16,056 nucleotides of DNA, taken from positions 1 to 16,056 of the forward strand of contig JBFKOW010000074.1 in NCBI GenBank assembly GCA_041628615.1, given 5' to 3'. Positions 1 to 6,280 of this stretch are shown here, in pieces. Every line of letters begins with the position of its first letter. Within the stretch, counting starts at the first letter, position 1. The notes below the pieces were generated by a model. That model ran no database searches, had not been told where the DNA came from, and saw only the letters and a list, made by a program, of their open reading frames with translations. Position numbers and translations under genes: made by a program. The DNA comes from JAMWZF01 sp041628615 (GTDB lineage Bacteria > Pseudomonadota > Alphaproteobacteria > Rhodobacterales > Rhodobacteraceae).

Positions 1-743
1 CAGCGACCCGAGGTCACATCCCGGACCGCGGCGGTCGCCGCCGCGCCGAATCCGGCGATGCCGATCAGGTTCTCGGTGCCCGACCGGCGGCCCATTTCCT
101 GCCCGCCGCCGGGGACCAGCGGCGGCAGGTCCCAGCCCTGCGGCACGAGCAGCGCGCCGACGCCCTTCGGACCGCCGAACTTGTGCGCCGACAGCATGTA
201 GAAGGCCGGCGGCAGCCACGACAGCGCGACCGGCAGGCGGCCGAAATACTGCACCAGGTCCACCAGAACCCGCGCCCCGGCGGCGCCGGCCGCGGCGGCG
301 GCGGCCTCGAAGGGCTGCAGGATCCCGGTCTCGCTGTTGGCGGCCTGCACCGCCACGAGTGCGCCCGCGCCGGCCGTCTCGGCCGCCTCCGGCGCGATCG
401 CACCGCCGGAGTCCAGCGACAATTCGCGCCAGTCCGCCACCCGGCCGGCCCAGGCCGCGATGCAGTCATGCTCGACCGGGGTCGCCGCCACCGCCTGCCA
501 GCCGGCGGCGAGCACCAGCGCCGCGGCCTCGGTCGCGCCCGAGGTGAACACCACGTCGTAGCCCTGGGCCCCGGTGGCCGCGATCACCTGCGCCCGGGCG
601 CGCTCCACGATCGCCTTGGCGGCGCGGCCCTCTGCATGGACCGAGGAGGGATTGCCCACCTGGTCGAGCGCCGCCAGCATCGCCGCCCGCGCCTCGGGGC
701 GCAGCGGCGCGGTGGCGTTCCAGTCGAGATAGACGCGCGTCAT
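1..743 (-). CDS. Cysteine desulfurase, NifS/IscS-like (3' end off the window)
   Basis: PLP-dependent enzyme that takes sulfur from L-cysteine, giving alanine and an enzyme persulfide used for Fe-S cluster assembly in the cytoplasm. I translated the minus strand by hand from the ATG at 743 and the frame stays open to the edge, giving 247 residues of a usual 350-400. Visible landmarks are an N-terminal YLDWNATAPL, the PLP-phosphate loop FTSGATEA (66-73), His92 in VEHD that stacks on PLP, NSETG (136-140), Asp162, the Schiff-base lysine K188 in SAHKFGGPKG, and GRRSGTEN (218-225). The C-terminal loop with the catalytic cysteine lies outside the window, so the subtype (IscS, SufS or NifS) cannot be fixed. 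It starts 9 bases after iscR ends, so the two are almost certainly cotranscribed; in related Rhodobacterales sufBCD genes follow. Confidence 0.9.
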   Translation of the reverse strand, partial: MTRVYLDWNATAPLRPEARAAMLAALDQVGNPSSVHAEGRAAKAIVERARAQVIAATGAQGYDVVFTSGATEAAALVLAAGWQAVAATPVEHDCIAAWAGRVADWRELSLDSGGAIAPEAAETAGAGALVAVQAANSETGILQPFEAAAAAAGAAGARVLVDLVQYFGRLPVALSWLPPAFYMLSAHKFGGPKGVGALLVPQGWDLPPLVPGGGQEMGRRSGTENLIGIAGFGAAATAAVRDVTSGR

Positions 744-752
744 CCGCCCGCC

Positions 753-1223
753 CTACTCGTCGACCAGCTGGAACAGCGAGGGCACCGCCGGACAGGGGGC
801 GAGGTCGTTGTGGACCACGTCCGACAGCCGGGTCTGATGCAGGAAGACGTAGACATGGGCCGACAGGCTTTCCCACAGCCGGTTCGTCAGGCTCTGGGCG
901 CGCGATCCCGACAGGCCGCCGGTGGCCGCCGCGCCGGTGTGCATCGCGCTCACCGTCTCGTCCACCGCCGACAGCACGTCCACCACGCGGATCTCCGAGG
1001 CCGGGCGGCCGAGGCGGTAGCCGCCCCCCGGACCGCGCACCGATTCCACCAGCCCCGCCCGGCGCAGCCGCACGAAGAGCTGTTCGAGGTAGGGCAGCGA
1101 GATGTCCTGCCGGCGGGACACCTCGGCCAGCGGCACCAGGACCTCGGCGCCGTGCTGTTGCTGCTGCAGCGCGAGGTCGGCCAGCGCCACCATCGCGTAG
1201 CGGCCCTTGGTGCTGAGTTTCAT
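753..1223 (-). CDS. iscR: Rrf2-family Fe-S regulator IscR, cysteine-poor type
   Basis: Transcription factor of the Rrf2 family that controls Fe-S cluster assembly genes. The 156-residue protein starts with the family signature MKLSTKGRYA and has a winged helix-turn-helix ending in LPYLEQLF (43-50) and VRGPGGGYRLG (62-72), as in E. coli IscR. The segment that in E. coli carries Cys92, Cys98, Cys104 and His107 reads here as SAMHTGAAATGG and on to SLTNRLW, so all four [2Fe-2S] ligands are missing. The only cysteine is C144, near the C terminus. Rhodobacter sphaeroides IscR is, as I recall, reported as a repressor with an atypical cluster ligation, so this is probably a lineage trait and not decay. 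A GGGGGAG ribosome site sits 8 bases before the start. It is the first gene of the operon with the cysteine desulfurase and probably autoregulates from 1285-1376. Confidence 0.93.
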   Translation of the reverse strand: MKLSTKGRYAMVALADLALQQQQHGAEVLVPLAEVSRRQDISLPYLEQLFVRLRRAGLVESVRGPGGGYRLGRPASEIRVVDVLSAVDETVSAMHTGAAATGGLSGSRAQSLTNRLWESLSAHVYVFLHQTRLSDVVHNDLAPCPAVPSLFQLVDE

Positions 1224-1284
1224 CGGTCACGCTCCCCCAGAGGCGGATGTCACCCGGCCAATCCGATTGACGCCGACCCGCGGC

Positions 1285-1306
1285 CTGATTAGGTGCCTTT
1301 AGCCAA
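1285..1306. promoter_or_regulatory. Imperfect dyad, candidate IscR operator in the iscR leader
   Basis: Two half sites face each other across 6 bases: CTGATTAG on the plus strand (1285-1292) and TTGGCTAA on the minus strand (1299-1306). They agree at 4 of 8 positions and differ only by transitions; both resemble the YTGACTA half of the E. coli IscR type 1 site. The dyad lies about 62 bases upstream of the iscR start, where an autoregulatory site would be expected. The match to the Rhodobacterales iron box could not be tested here. Confidence 0.35.
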
Positions 1307-1309
1307 CAA

Positions 1310-1329
1310 GGCCAGCGCCATGGCTGGCC
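1310..1329. repeat. Perfect 7-bp stem hairpin in the iscR/hydrolase intergenic region
   Basis: Inverted repeat with arms GGCCAGC (1310-1316) and GCTGGCC (1323-1329) around a 6-base loop. It lies between the ICE box and the candidate IscR dyad, inside the predicted iscR leader RNA. It could be a leader RNA structure or simply a product of GC-rich sequence. Confidence 0.5.
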
Positions 1330-1338
1330 GCGACAAAA

Positions 1339-1355
1339 CTTAGAATCCTTCTAAG
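1339..1355. promoter_or_regulatory. ICE-type iron control element (likely Irr operator)
   Basis: Perfect inverted repeat CTTAGAA-TCC-TTCTAAG, with 7-base arms and a 3-base spacer. It matches the ICE consensus TTTAGAA-N3-TTCTAAA known for the alphaproteobacterial iron regulator Irr, except for the outermost bases. It covers the -10 of the minus-strand iscR promoter (1348-1353) and a -10-like TAGAAT on the plus strand (1341-1346) facing the hydrolase gene. Irr bound here would be expected to shut the iscR promoter when iron is low; that direction is inferred, not seen. Confidence 0.75.
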
Positions 1356-1376
1356 GTGCCGCCGTTTCCCCGTCAA
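1348..1376 (-). promoter_or_regulatory. Sigma70-type promoter for the iscR operon
   Basis: On the minus strand TTGACG (1371-1376, -35) is followed after exactly 17 bases by TAGAAG (1348-1353, -10). The start point would fall near 1341, giving a leader of about 118 bases before the iscR ATG. The -10 lies inside the ICE palindrome. The -35 matches the consensus at 5 of 6 positions and the -10 at 4 of 6. Confidence 0.55.
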
Positions 1377-1430
1377 GAAACCGCGCTGCCGGCGAAGGGC
1401 AGCACGAGACAGGCTCGGAAGGATCACGAC

Positions 1431-2087
1431 ATGCCCGAGGTAATCTTTCCCGGACCGGAAGGACGGCTCGAAGGCCGCTATCACCCGCAGGGCGGCAACG
1501 GCGACGCGCCGATCGCCATCATCCTGCACCCGCACCCGCAATTCGGCGGGACGATGAACAACCGGGTCGTCTATAACCTGCACTACGCCTTCCACAACAT
1601 GGGCTTCACCGTGCTGCGGTTCAACTTCCGCGGCGTCGGCCGCAGCCAGGGCGAATACGACCAGGGCGTGGGCGAACTCAGCGACGCCGCCTCGGCGCTG
1701 GACTACCTGCAGTCGATGAACCAGAACGCCAAGCATTGCTGGGTCGCCGGATTCAGCTTCGGCGCGTGGATCGGGATGCAGCTTCTCATGCGCCGCCCCG
1801 AGATCACCGGCTTCATCAGCGTGTCGCCGCCGGCCAACATGTACGACTTCTCGTTCCTCGCACCCTGCCCGTCCTCGGGGCTCATCATCAACGGCAGCGC
1901 CGACCGGGTCGCCCCGCCGGCCGATACCGTGACCCTGGTGAACAAGCTGCACGAGCAGAAGGGCATCACCATCACCCACGAGGAGGTGAAGGGCGCCGGC
2001 CACTTCTTCGAGGATCCCCACATGGACACGATGATCGACACGGTCACCGCCTATGTGCGCCGCCGGCTGACCGAGAACACCCGCTGA
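1431..2087 (+). CDS. Alpha/beta hydrolase, COG2945-like
   Basis: Small cytoplasmic hydrolase of the alpha/beta fold, 218 residues, substrate unknown. The oxyanion-loop region HPHPQFGG is at 33-40, followed by LRFNFRGVGRSQG (62-74). The nucleophile elbow is GFSFG with Ser109, the acid is Asp158 in GSADRVAP, and the base is His191 in GAGHFF, so the catalytic triad is complete. I chose the ATG at 1431 over an in-frame GTG at 1356 because GGAAGGA stands 7 bases before it and the 25 extra residues look like leader sequence. The stop overlaps the next start (TGATG), so translation is probably coupled. It diverges from iscR and shares its control region, which suggests but does not prove a tie to iron supply. 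No signal peptide is seen. Confidence 0.9.
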   Translation: MPEVIFPGPEGRLEGRYHPQGGNGDAPIAIILHPHPQFGGTMNNRVVYNLHYAFHNMGFTVLRFNFRGVGRSQGEYDQGVGELSDAASALDYLQSMNQNAKHCWVAGFSFGAWIGMQLLMRRPEITGFISVSPPANMYDFSFLAPCPSSGLIINGSADRVAPPADTVTLVNKLHEQKGITITHEEVKGAGHFFEDPHMDTMIDTVTAYVRRRLTENTR

Positions 2088-2335
2088 TGTCCGGCAGCCT
2101 GACCGAGATCGCGGCCCGGCTGGCCGACGAGGTGATCGCCATCCAGGACGCCAGCGGCGAGGAGCGGCTGTTCATGGAAGTCAGCAAGGTCATCGGCGCC
2201 TCGTCGCAGACGCTGGAGGAAGCCTTTCTGACCGAGGTGCGGATCCGCATGGCAGAGCGCAAGGCGCAGGATTTCATCCGCACCAAGGCAACCCAGCTCG
2301 GCGTCGCGCGGCCGGCGCCGCAGGCGCGCCGCTAG
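2087..2335 (+). CDS. Small conserved-looking hypothetical protein (82 aa)
   Basis: Unrecognised 82-residue protein, soluble and rich in Glu, Arg and Ala, with the look of two or three amphipathic helices (roughly 4-20, 24-35 and 40-65) and a basic, proline-containing tail, ARPAPQARR. It has no cysteines, no membrane segment and no signal peptide. It is believed to be real because its ATG overlaps the hydrolase stop in the TGATG arrangement, its codon use matches the neighbours (G or C at almost every third position), and it fits tightly between two other genes. A structural or adaptor role would suit its size, but no function can be read from the sequence. Confidence 0.7.
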   Translation: MSGSLTEIAARLADEVIAIQDASGEERLFMEVSKVIGASSQTLEEAFLTEVRIRMAERKAQDFIRTKATQLGVARPAPQARR

Positions 2336-2339
2336 GGCC

Positions 2340-2771
2340 GTGGCCGAGCCGGCCCAGGCCGACCTGTTCCGGGTGCCGCTGCTCGACGGCAGCGACGGCA
2401 TCGGCCAGGTGATCGAGATCGGCGAAGACGGCCTGTTCGTGCTGCTGTCCTCGGACCGTCACGGCGACGCCGGGTCGGTGCCGGTGCCGCTGTCCCGGGT
2501 GCTGGCCCTGCTCCGGATCCCCGCCGACCCGCTGGCCTCGGGGCAATGGGGCATCACCGGCTTCGACATGATCCCCGAAACCCGGAAGATCTGGCCCCAC
2601 GACCTGTTCTGGCCCGACCTGCCGCTGACCGACCCGGCAATCGTCGAGGCCTTCCTGTCGGCCTGCCACGGCCTGTTCCCCTGGGACGGGTTTCCCGACA
2701 AGGGGCTGTTCGACCGGATGCTGGCCGCCGGCCGGGACCGCCCCGCGCAGGCCGTCCTCGGCTCGGGCTGA
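2340..2771 (+). CDS. Hypothetical protein (143 aa), GTG start
   Basis: Unrecognised cytoplasmic protein. The start is the GTG at 2340, 4 bases after the previous stop; no ATG occurs in frame before residue 75, so a GTG start is needed to keep the folded N terminus. The first part, DLFRVPLLDGSDGIGQVIEIGEDG, reads like a small beta-barrel whose strand pattern vaguely recalls Imm26-type proteins, but no toxin gene is nearby and I do not claim that family. The second half holds tryptophan- and proline-rich segments (IWPHDLFWPDLPLTDP) and FPWDGFPDKGLFDRML. It lies between the 82-residue gene and the HD gene with gaps of 4 and 6 bases, so it belongs to the same operon. The ribosome site is weak, which suggests translational coupling. 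Confidence 0.7.
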   Translation: MAEPAQADLFRVPLLDGSDGIGQVIEIGEDGLFVLLSSDRHGDAGSVPVPLSRVLALLRIPADPLASGQWGITGFDMIPETRKIWPHDLFWPDLPLTDPAIVEAFLSACHGLFPWDGFPDKGLFDRMLAAGRDRPAQAVLGSG

Positions 2772-2777
2772 ACGCGG

Positions 2778-3872
2778 ATGACGGACCGGATCGACCGACA
2801 ATTCGCGTTCCTGATCGCCGCCGACGGGCTCAAGACCCGGCACGGCGACGCCGCCCTGATGAATTCCGCCCGGCGCGAGAACTGTGCCGAACGCAGCTGG
2901 CACGCCGCGCTCTGGGCTCTGGCCTTCTGCCCGCCGGATCGGGACCGGGGCGCGGTGCTGGCGATGGCGGTCCTGTCCGGGCTGGCCGACCTGCCCGCCG
3001 CCGGCCTCCTGACGCTCCTGCCCGCAGACCAGGCCGGCCGGTTCCGGGCATTCTTCGACCGGGCGCAGACCGGCGGCGACCCCGAGGCGCGGCTGGTGCG
3101 CAGCGCGGCCCGCGGCCAGGCCCTGCTGCAGGCGCTGGGCCGCGGCGACCTCGGCCGGGGCGAAACCGACGGGCTTCTGGGCGACCTGCAGACCGGCCGC
3201 TTCGCCGACCTGCGCGACGACTGGCCGGACCTGCATGCCCATGCCGAACGGCTGCTGACCGGGCGCGGCACCGCCGCGGACCCGGTCCTCGCCGCGCGGC
3301 TGCGGTTCCTCGCCGAGGCCGACCGGCTGAAATCGGTGCTGCGCGGCACGACCCTGTTCGACGGGTCCCGGCCCGAGAACTCGGCCGAGCATTCCTGGCA
3401 CATCGCGCTTTTCGCGCTCACCCTCGCCGAGCACGCCCTGCGGCCGGTCGCGGTGGACCGCGTGCTGGCCATGCTCATCCTCCACGACCTTGTCGAGATC
3501 GACGCCGGCGACGCGCCGATCCACGGCAACCACGATCCGGCGGCGCTGGCAGCGAAGGAACGGCGCGCGGCGGACCGGCTGTTCGGCCTGCTGCCAGGGC
3601 GCGAGGGCGAGCGGTTCCGCGCGCTCTGGGACGAGTTCGAAGCCGCCGAGAGCGATGATGCCGTCTTCGCGAAGTCGGTGGACCGGGTGCAGCCGGTCAT
3701 CGCCAACCTCGAATCCGGCGGCGGTACCTGGCCCACCTACCAGGTCAGCCGGGCGCAGCTCGATTCCCGGGTCGGCAGCAAGGTCCGGCGCGGCGCCCCG
3801 GCGCTCTGGGACGCCCTGACGCCCCGGATCGACGCGTGGTTCGCCGCCAACGCCACGGGCGGCGCAGGCTAG
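2778..3872 (+). CDS. Tandem HD-domain protein, one intact and one degenerate YfbR/HDDC2-like domain
   Basis: 364 residues made of two copies of an HD-type phosphohydrolase domain of the COG1896/HD_3 kind, whose known members (YfbR, HDDC2) remove phosphate from deoxynucleoside 5'-monophosphates. The second copy (about 174-350) keeps the metal ligands: His208 in EHSWH, His236-Asp237 in LHDLVE, and Asp302 in KSVDR. The first copy (about 8-160) aligns along its whole length (FLIAADGLK against FLAEADRLK, ENCAERSWH against ENSAEHSWH), but HD has become Ser67-Gly68 and the last Asp has become Ala111, so it cannot bind the metal in the usual way. The pseudo-domain may serve dimer-like packing or regulation. 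The start follows the previous stop by 6 bases. Substrate and partner are not known. Confidence 0.85.
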   Translation: MTDRIDRQFAFLIAADGLKTRHGDAALMNSARRENCAERSWHAALWALAFCPPDRDRGAVLAMAVLSGLADLPAAGLLTLLPADQAGRFRAFFDRAQTGGDPEARLVRSAARGQALLQALGRGDLGRGETDGLLGDLQTGRFADLRDDWPDLHAHAERLLTGRGTAADPVLAARLRFLAEADRLKSVLRGTTLFDGSRPENSAEHSWHIALFALTLAEHALRPVAVDRVLAMLILHDLVEIDAGDAPIHGNHDPAALAAKERRAADRLFGLLPGREGERFRALWDEFEAAESDDAVFAKSVDRVQPVIANLESGGGTWPTYQVSRAQLDSRVGSKVRRGAPALWDALTPRIDAWFAANATGGAG

Positions 3873-3906
3873 GTCCGGAGGGCCGGGGCGGAACGCTGCG
3901 ACAAAA

Positions 3907-3916
3907 TCGTATACAA
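3907..3916. promoter_or_regulatory. GntR-like palindrome upstream of the monomeric isocitrate dehydrogenase
   Basis: TCGTATACAA is palindromic around GTATAC and fits the loose GntR-family operator pattern TNGTNNNACNA. A partial second half, GCATAC, follows at 3919-3924. It sits about 90 bases before the start of the 735-residue enzyme gene and overlaps a possible -10, TATACA (3910-3915), for which I see no good -35. Short AT-containing motifs stand out here only because the surroundings are so GC-rich. Confidence 0.3.
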
Positions 3917-4003
3917 CGGCATACCGACCTTCCCAATCGCCGCCGGATGCGGTAAGCGCCCGGTCAGACGCGCGACACAACCCGCCGGATCAAGAGGACC
4001 CTC

Positions 4004-6211
4004 ATGACCGACACCGCCACCCCCGACATCATCTACACCAAGGTCGACGAAGCGCCCGAACTGGCCAGCGCCTCGCTGCTGCCGATCATCCGGAGCTTCG
4101 CCGCCGCCGCCGGCGTGTCGGTGGGCACGAAGGACATCTCGCTTGCCGGCCGGATCCTCGCCGCCTTCCCCGAGCACCTGACCGAAGCCCAGCAGATCAG
4201 CGACGACCTCGCCGAACTGGGCGAACTGGTGAAGACGCCGGACGCCAACGTCATCAAGCTGCCCAACATCTCGGCCTCGGTGCCGCAGCTCGTCGCCGCG
4301 GTGAAGGAGCTGCAGGGACAGGGCTACGCGATCCCGGACTACCCCGAGACCCCGGCCACCGACGCCGAGCGCGCGGCCCGCGCGAAATACGACGCGATCA
4401 AGGGCTCGGCGGTGAACCCGGTCCTGCGCGAGGGCAACTCGGACCGCCGCGCCGCCGCCGCGGTGAAGAAGTTCGCCCAGTCGAACCCGCACCGGATGGG
4501 CGACTGGTCCGCCGACAGCAAGACCCGCGTCGCCGCGATGGACGGCGGCGATTTCCGCTCCAACGAGGTCTCGGCCACCCTGCCCCGCGCCGCCACGGCG
4601 AGGATCGTCCACGTCGCCGCCGACGGCACCGAGACGGTGCTGAAGGACGCGGTGAGCTACCCGGCCGGAACCGTGGTCGACGCCACCTTCATGTCGGCCA
4701 AGGCGCTTTCCGCCTTCCTCGCCGCCGAGATCGACCGGACCAGGGCCGAGGGCGTGCTGTTCTCGCTGCACATGAAGGCGACGATGATGAAGGTCTCGGA
4801 CCCGATCATCTTCGGCCACGCGGTGCGGGCCTGGCTCGCCCCGGTGTTTGAGGCGCACGGCGACCGGCTCGCCGAACTGGGCGTGAACCCGAATTCCGGC
4901 CTCGGCGACCTGCTGAACCGGGTCAAGGACGACGCCGCGATCATGGCCGCGATCGAGGCGGTCACCGCCGAGCGGCCGCCGATGTACATGGTCGACAGCG
5001 AACGCGGCATCACCAACCTGCACGTGCCCTCGGACGTCATCATCGACGCCTCGATGCCGGCCCTGATCCGCGCCGGCGGCAAGGGCTGGGGACCGGACGG
5101 CAAGGAGCACGACGCGGTCTGCGTGATCCCCGACAACTCCTACGCCCCGGTCTATGACGAGACGATCAGGTTCTTCAAGGAACACGGCAAGCTGAACCCG
5201 GCCACCGCCGGCACGGTGCAGAACCTCGGGCTGATGGCGCAGAAGGCCGAGGAATACGGCTCCCACCCGACCACCTTCGAGATCCCCGCCGACGGCACCG
5301 TGAAGATGGTGCTCGACGACGGCACCGTGCTGCACGAGCACAAGGTCGAAGCCGGCGACATCTGGCGCTCGGCCAGCGCCCGCAAGGCGCCGATCGAGGA
5401 CTGGGTGAACCTGGCGATCGAGCGGCAGAAGGCCACCGGCTACCGGGCGATCTTCTGGCTCGACGAGACCCGCGCGCATGACGCCGAGCTTATCGGTTAC
5501 GTGAAGCCCATCCTCGAAGCCGCTGGCGTCGCTGACAAATTCGAGATCATGGCCCCGCGCGAGGCGACCCGCGCCAGCCTCGAGACGATCACCCGCGGCG
5601 AGAACACCATCGCCATCACCGGCAACGTGCTGCGCGACTACCTGACCGACCTGTTCCCGATCCTCGAACTGGCCACCTCGGCAAAGATGCTGTCGATCGT
5701 GAAGCTGATGAACGGCGGCGGCCTGTTCGAGACCGGCGCCGGCGGGTCGGCCCCCAAGCACGTGCAGCAGCTTCAGGCCGAGAACCACCTGCGCTGGGAC
5801 AGCCTCGGCGAGTTCTGCGCGCTGGGCGAAAGCTTCAAGTTCCTCGCCGACGCGAAGGACAACGCCCGGGCGCGGGTGCTGGGCGAGGCGGTCGAGACCG
5901 CGACGCAGGGCATCCTCGATCACGGCCGCAGCCCCGGCCGCAAGGTCGGCGAGCCCGACAACCGCGACAGCCACTACTGGTTCGCCCGCTACTGGGCCGA
6001 GGCGCTGGCGGCGCAGACCGCCGACGCCGGTCTCGCGGCGCATTTCGCGCCCGTCGCGACGGCGCTGGCCGAGAACGAGGCGGCGATCGTCTCGGAACTC
6101 CACGCCGGGCGCGGGCAACCCGCGGACCAGGGCGGGTACTACCACCCCGACCCGGCGAAGACCGCCGCGATCATGCGGCCCTCGGCGACGCTGAACGCGA
6201 TCATCGGCTGA
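4004..6211 (+). CDS. icd2: NADP-dependent isocitrate dehydrogenase, monomeric type
   Basis: Converts isocitrate and NADP+ to 2-oxoglutarate, CO2 and NADPH in the TCA cycle. At 735 residues it has the usual length of the monomeric family (about 740), which is far larger than the dimeric enzymes. Family landmarks line up with the Azotobacter/Corynebacterium enzymes: the substrate segment NPVLREGNSDRR with Ser135, Asn138, Arg142 and Arg148; Lys258 in LHMKATMMK; Asp348 in IIDASMP; Arg544-Asp545 and Asp549 in VLRDYLTD; and the cofactor-side segment GGGLFETGAGGSAPKH (571-586). AGAGGA lies 5 bases before the ATG. It is followed after 69 bases by a second, unrelated isocitrate dehydrogenase gene on the same strand. 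The symbol is a convenience name; no frameshift or missing key residue was seen. Confidence 0.97.
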   Translation: MTDTATPDIIYTKVDEAPELASASLLPIIRSFAAAAGVSVGTKDISLAGRILAAFPEHLTEAQQISDDLAELGELVKTPDANVIKLPNISASVPQLVAAVKELQGQGYAIPDYPETPATDAERAARAKYDAIKGSAVNPVLREGNSDRRAAAAVKKFAQSNPHRMGDWSADSKTRVAAMDGGDFRSNEVSATLPRAATARIVHVAADGTETVLKDAVSYPAGTVVDATFMSAKALSAFLAAEIDRTRAEGVLFSLHMKATMMKVSDPIIFGHAVRAWLAPVFEAHGDRLAELGVNPNSGLGDLLNRVKDDAAIMAAIEAVTAERPPMYMVDSERGITNLHVPSDVIIDASMPALIRAGGKGWGPDGKEHDAVCVIPDNSYAPVYDETIRFFKEHGKLNPATAGTVQNLGLMAQKAEEYGSHPTTFEIPADGTVKMVLDDGTVLHEHKVEAGDIWRSASARKAPIEDWVNLAIERQKATGYRAIFWLDETRAHDAELIGYVKPILEAAGVADKFEIMAPREATRASLETITRGENTIAITGNVLRDYLTDLFPILELATSAKMLSIVKLMNGGGLFETGAGGSAPKHVQQLQAENHLRWDSLGEFCALGESFKFLADAKDNARARVLGEAVETATQGILDHGRSPGRKVGEPDNRDSHYWFARYWAEALAAQTADAGLAAHFAPVATALAENEAAIVSELHAGRGQPADQGGYYHPDPAKTAAIMRPSATLNAIIG

Positions 6212-6217
6212 CCCGGA

Positions 6218-6240
6218 CGGCGGCCCCTCGCGGGCCGCCG
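6218..6240 (+). terminator. Hairpin between the two isocitrate dehydrogenase genes
   Basis: Perfect 9-bp inverted repeat, CGGCGGCCC (6218-6226) and GGGCCGCCG (6232-6240), with a 5-base loop, starting 7 bases after the upstream stop. A mixed C/T run with little T follows, so it may be a weak terminator or a 3'-end stabiliser that lets the two genes be expressed at different levels. Confidence 0.5.
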
Positions 6241-6280
6241 CGCCCCCATTTCCCGCCCGCTTTCCCAGGAGGATACGGCC

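Noticed and set aside
183..1292. Plus-strand open frame across the desulfurase and iscR
   Set aside because: Both minus-strand genes are certain by motif; this frame is their shadow.
1356..1430. GTG start giving the hydrolase 25 extra residues
   Set aside because: It has no ribosome site, adjoins the ICE box, and the ATG at 1431 has a good GGAAGGA.
2340..2771. Imm26-type immunity protein call for the 143-residue product
   Set aside because: Only a loose strand pattern at the N terminus is similar, and no toxin or polymorphic secretion gene lies nearby.
2274..3980. Minus-strand open frame (568 codons) opposite the 143-residue and HD genes
   Set aside because: The plus-strand HD protein has recognisable duplicated domains; the antisense chain is biased in composition and has no motif.
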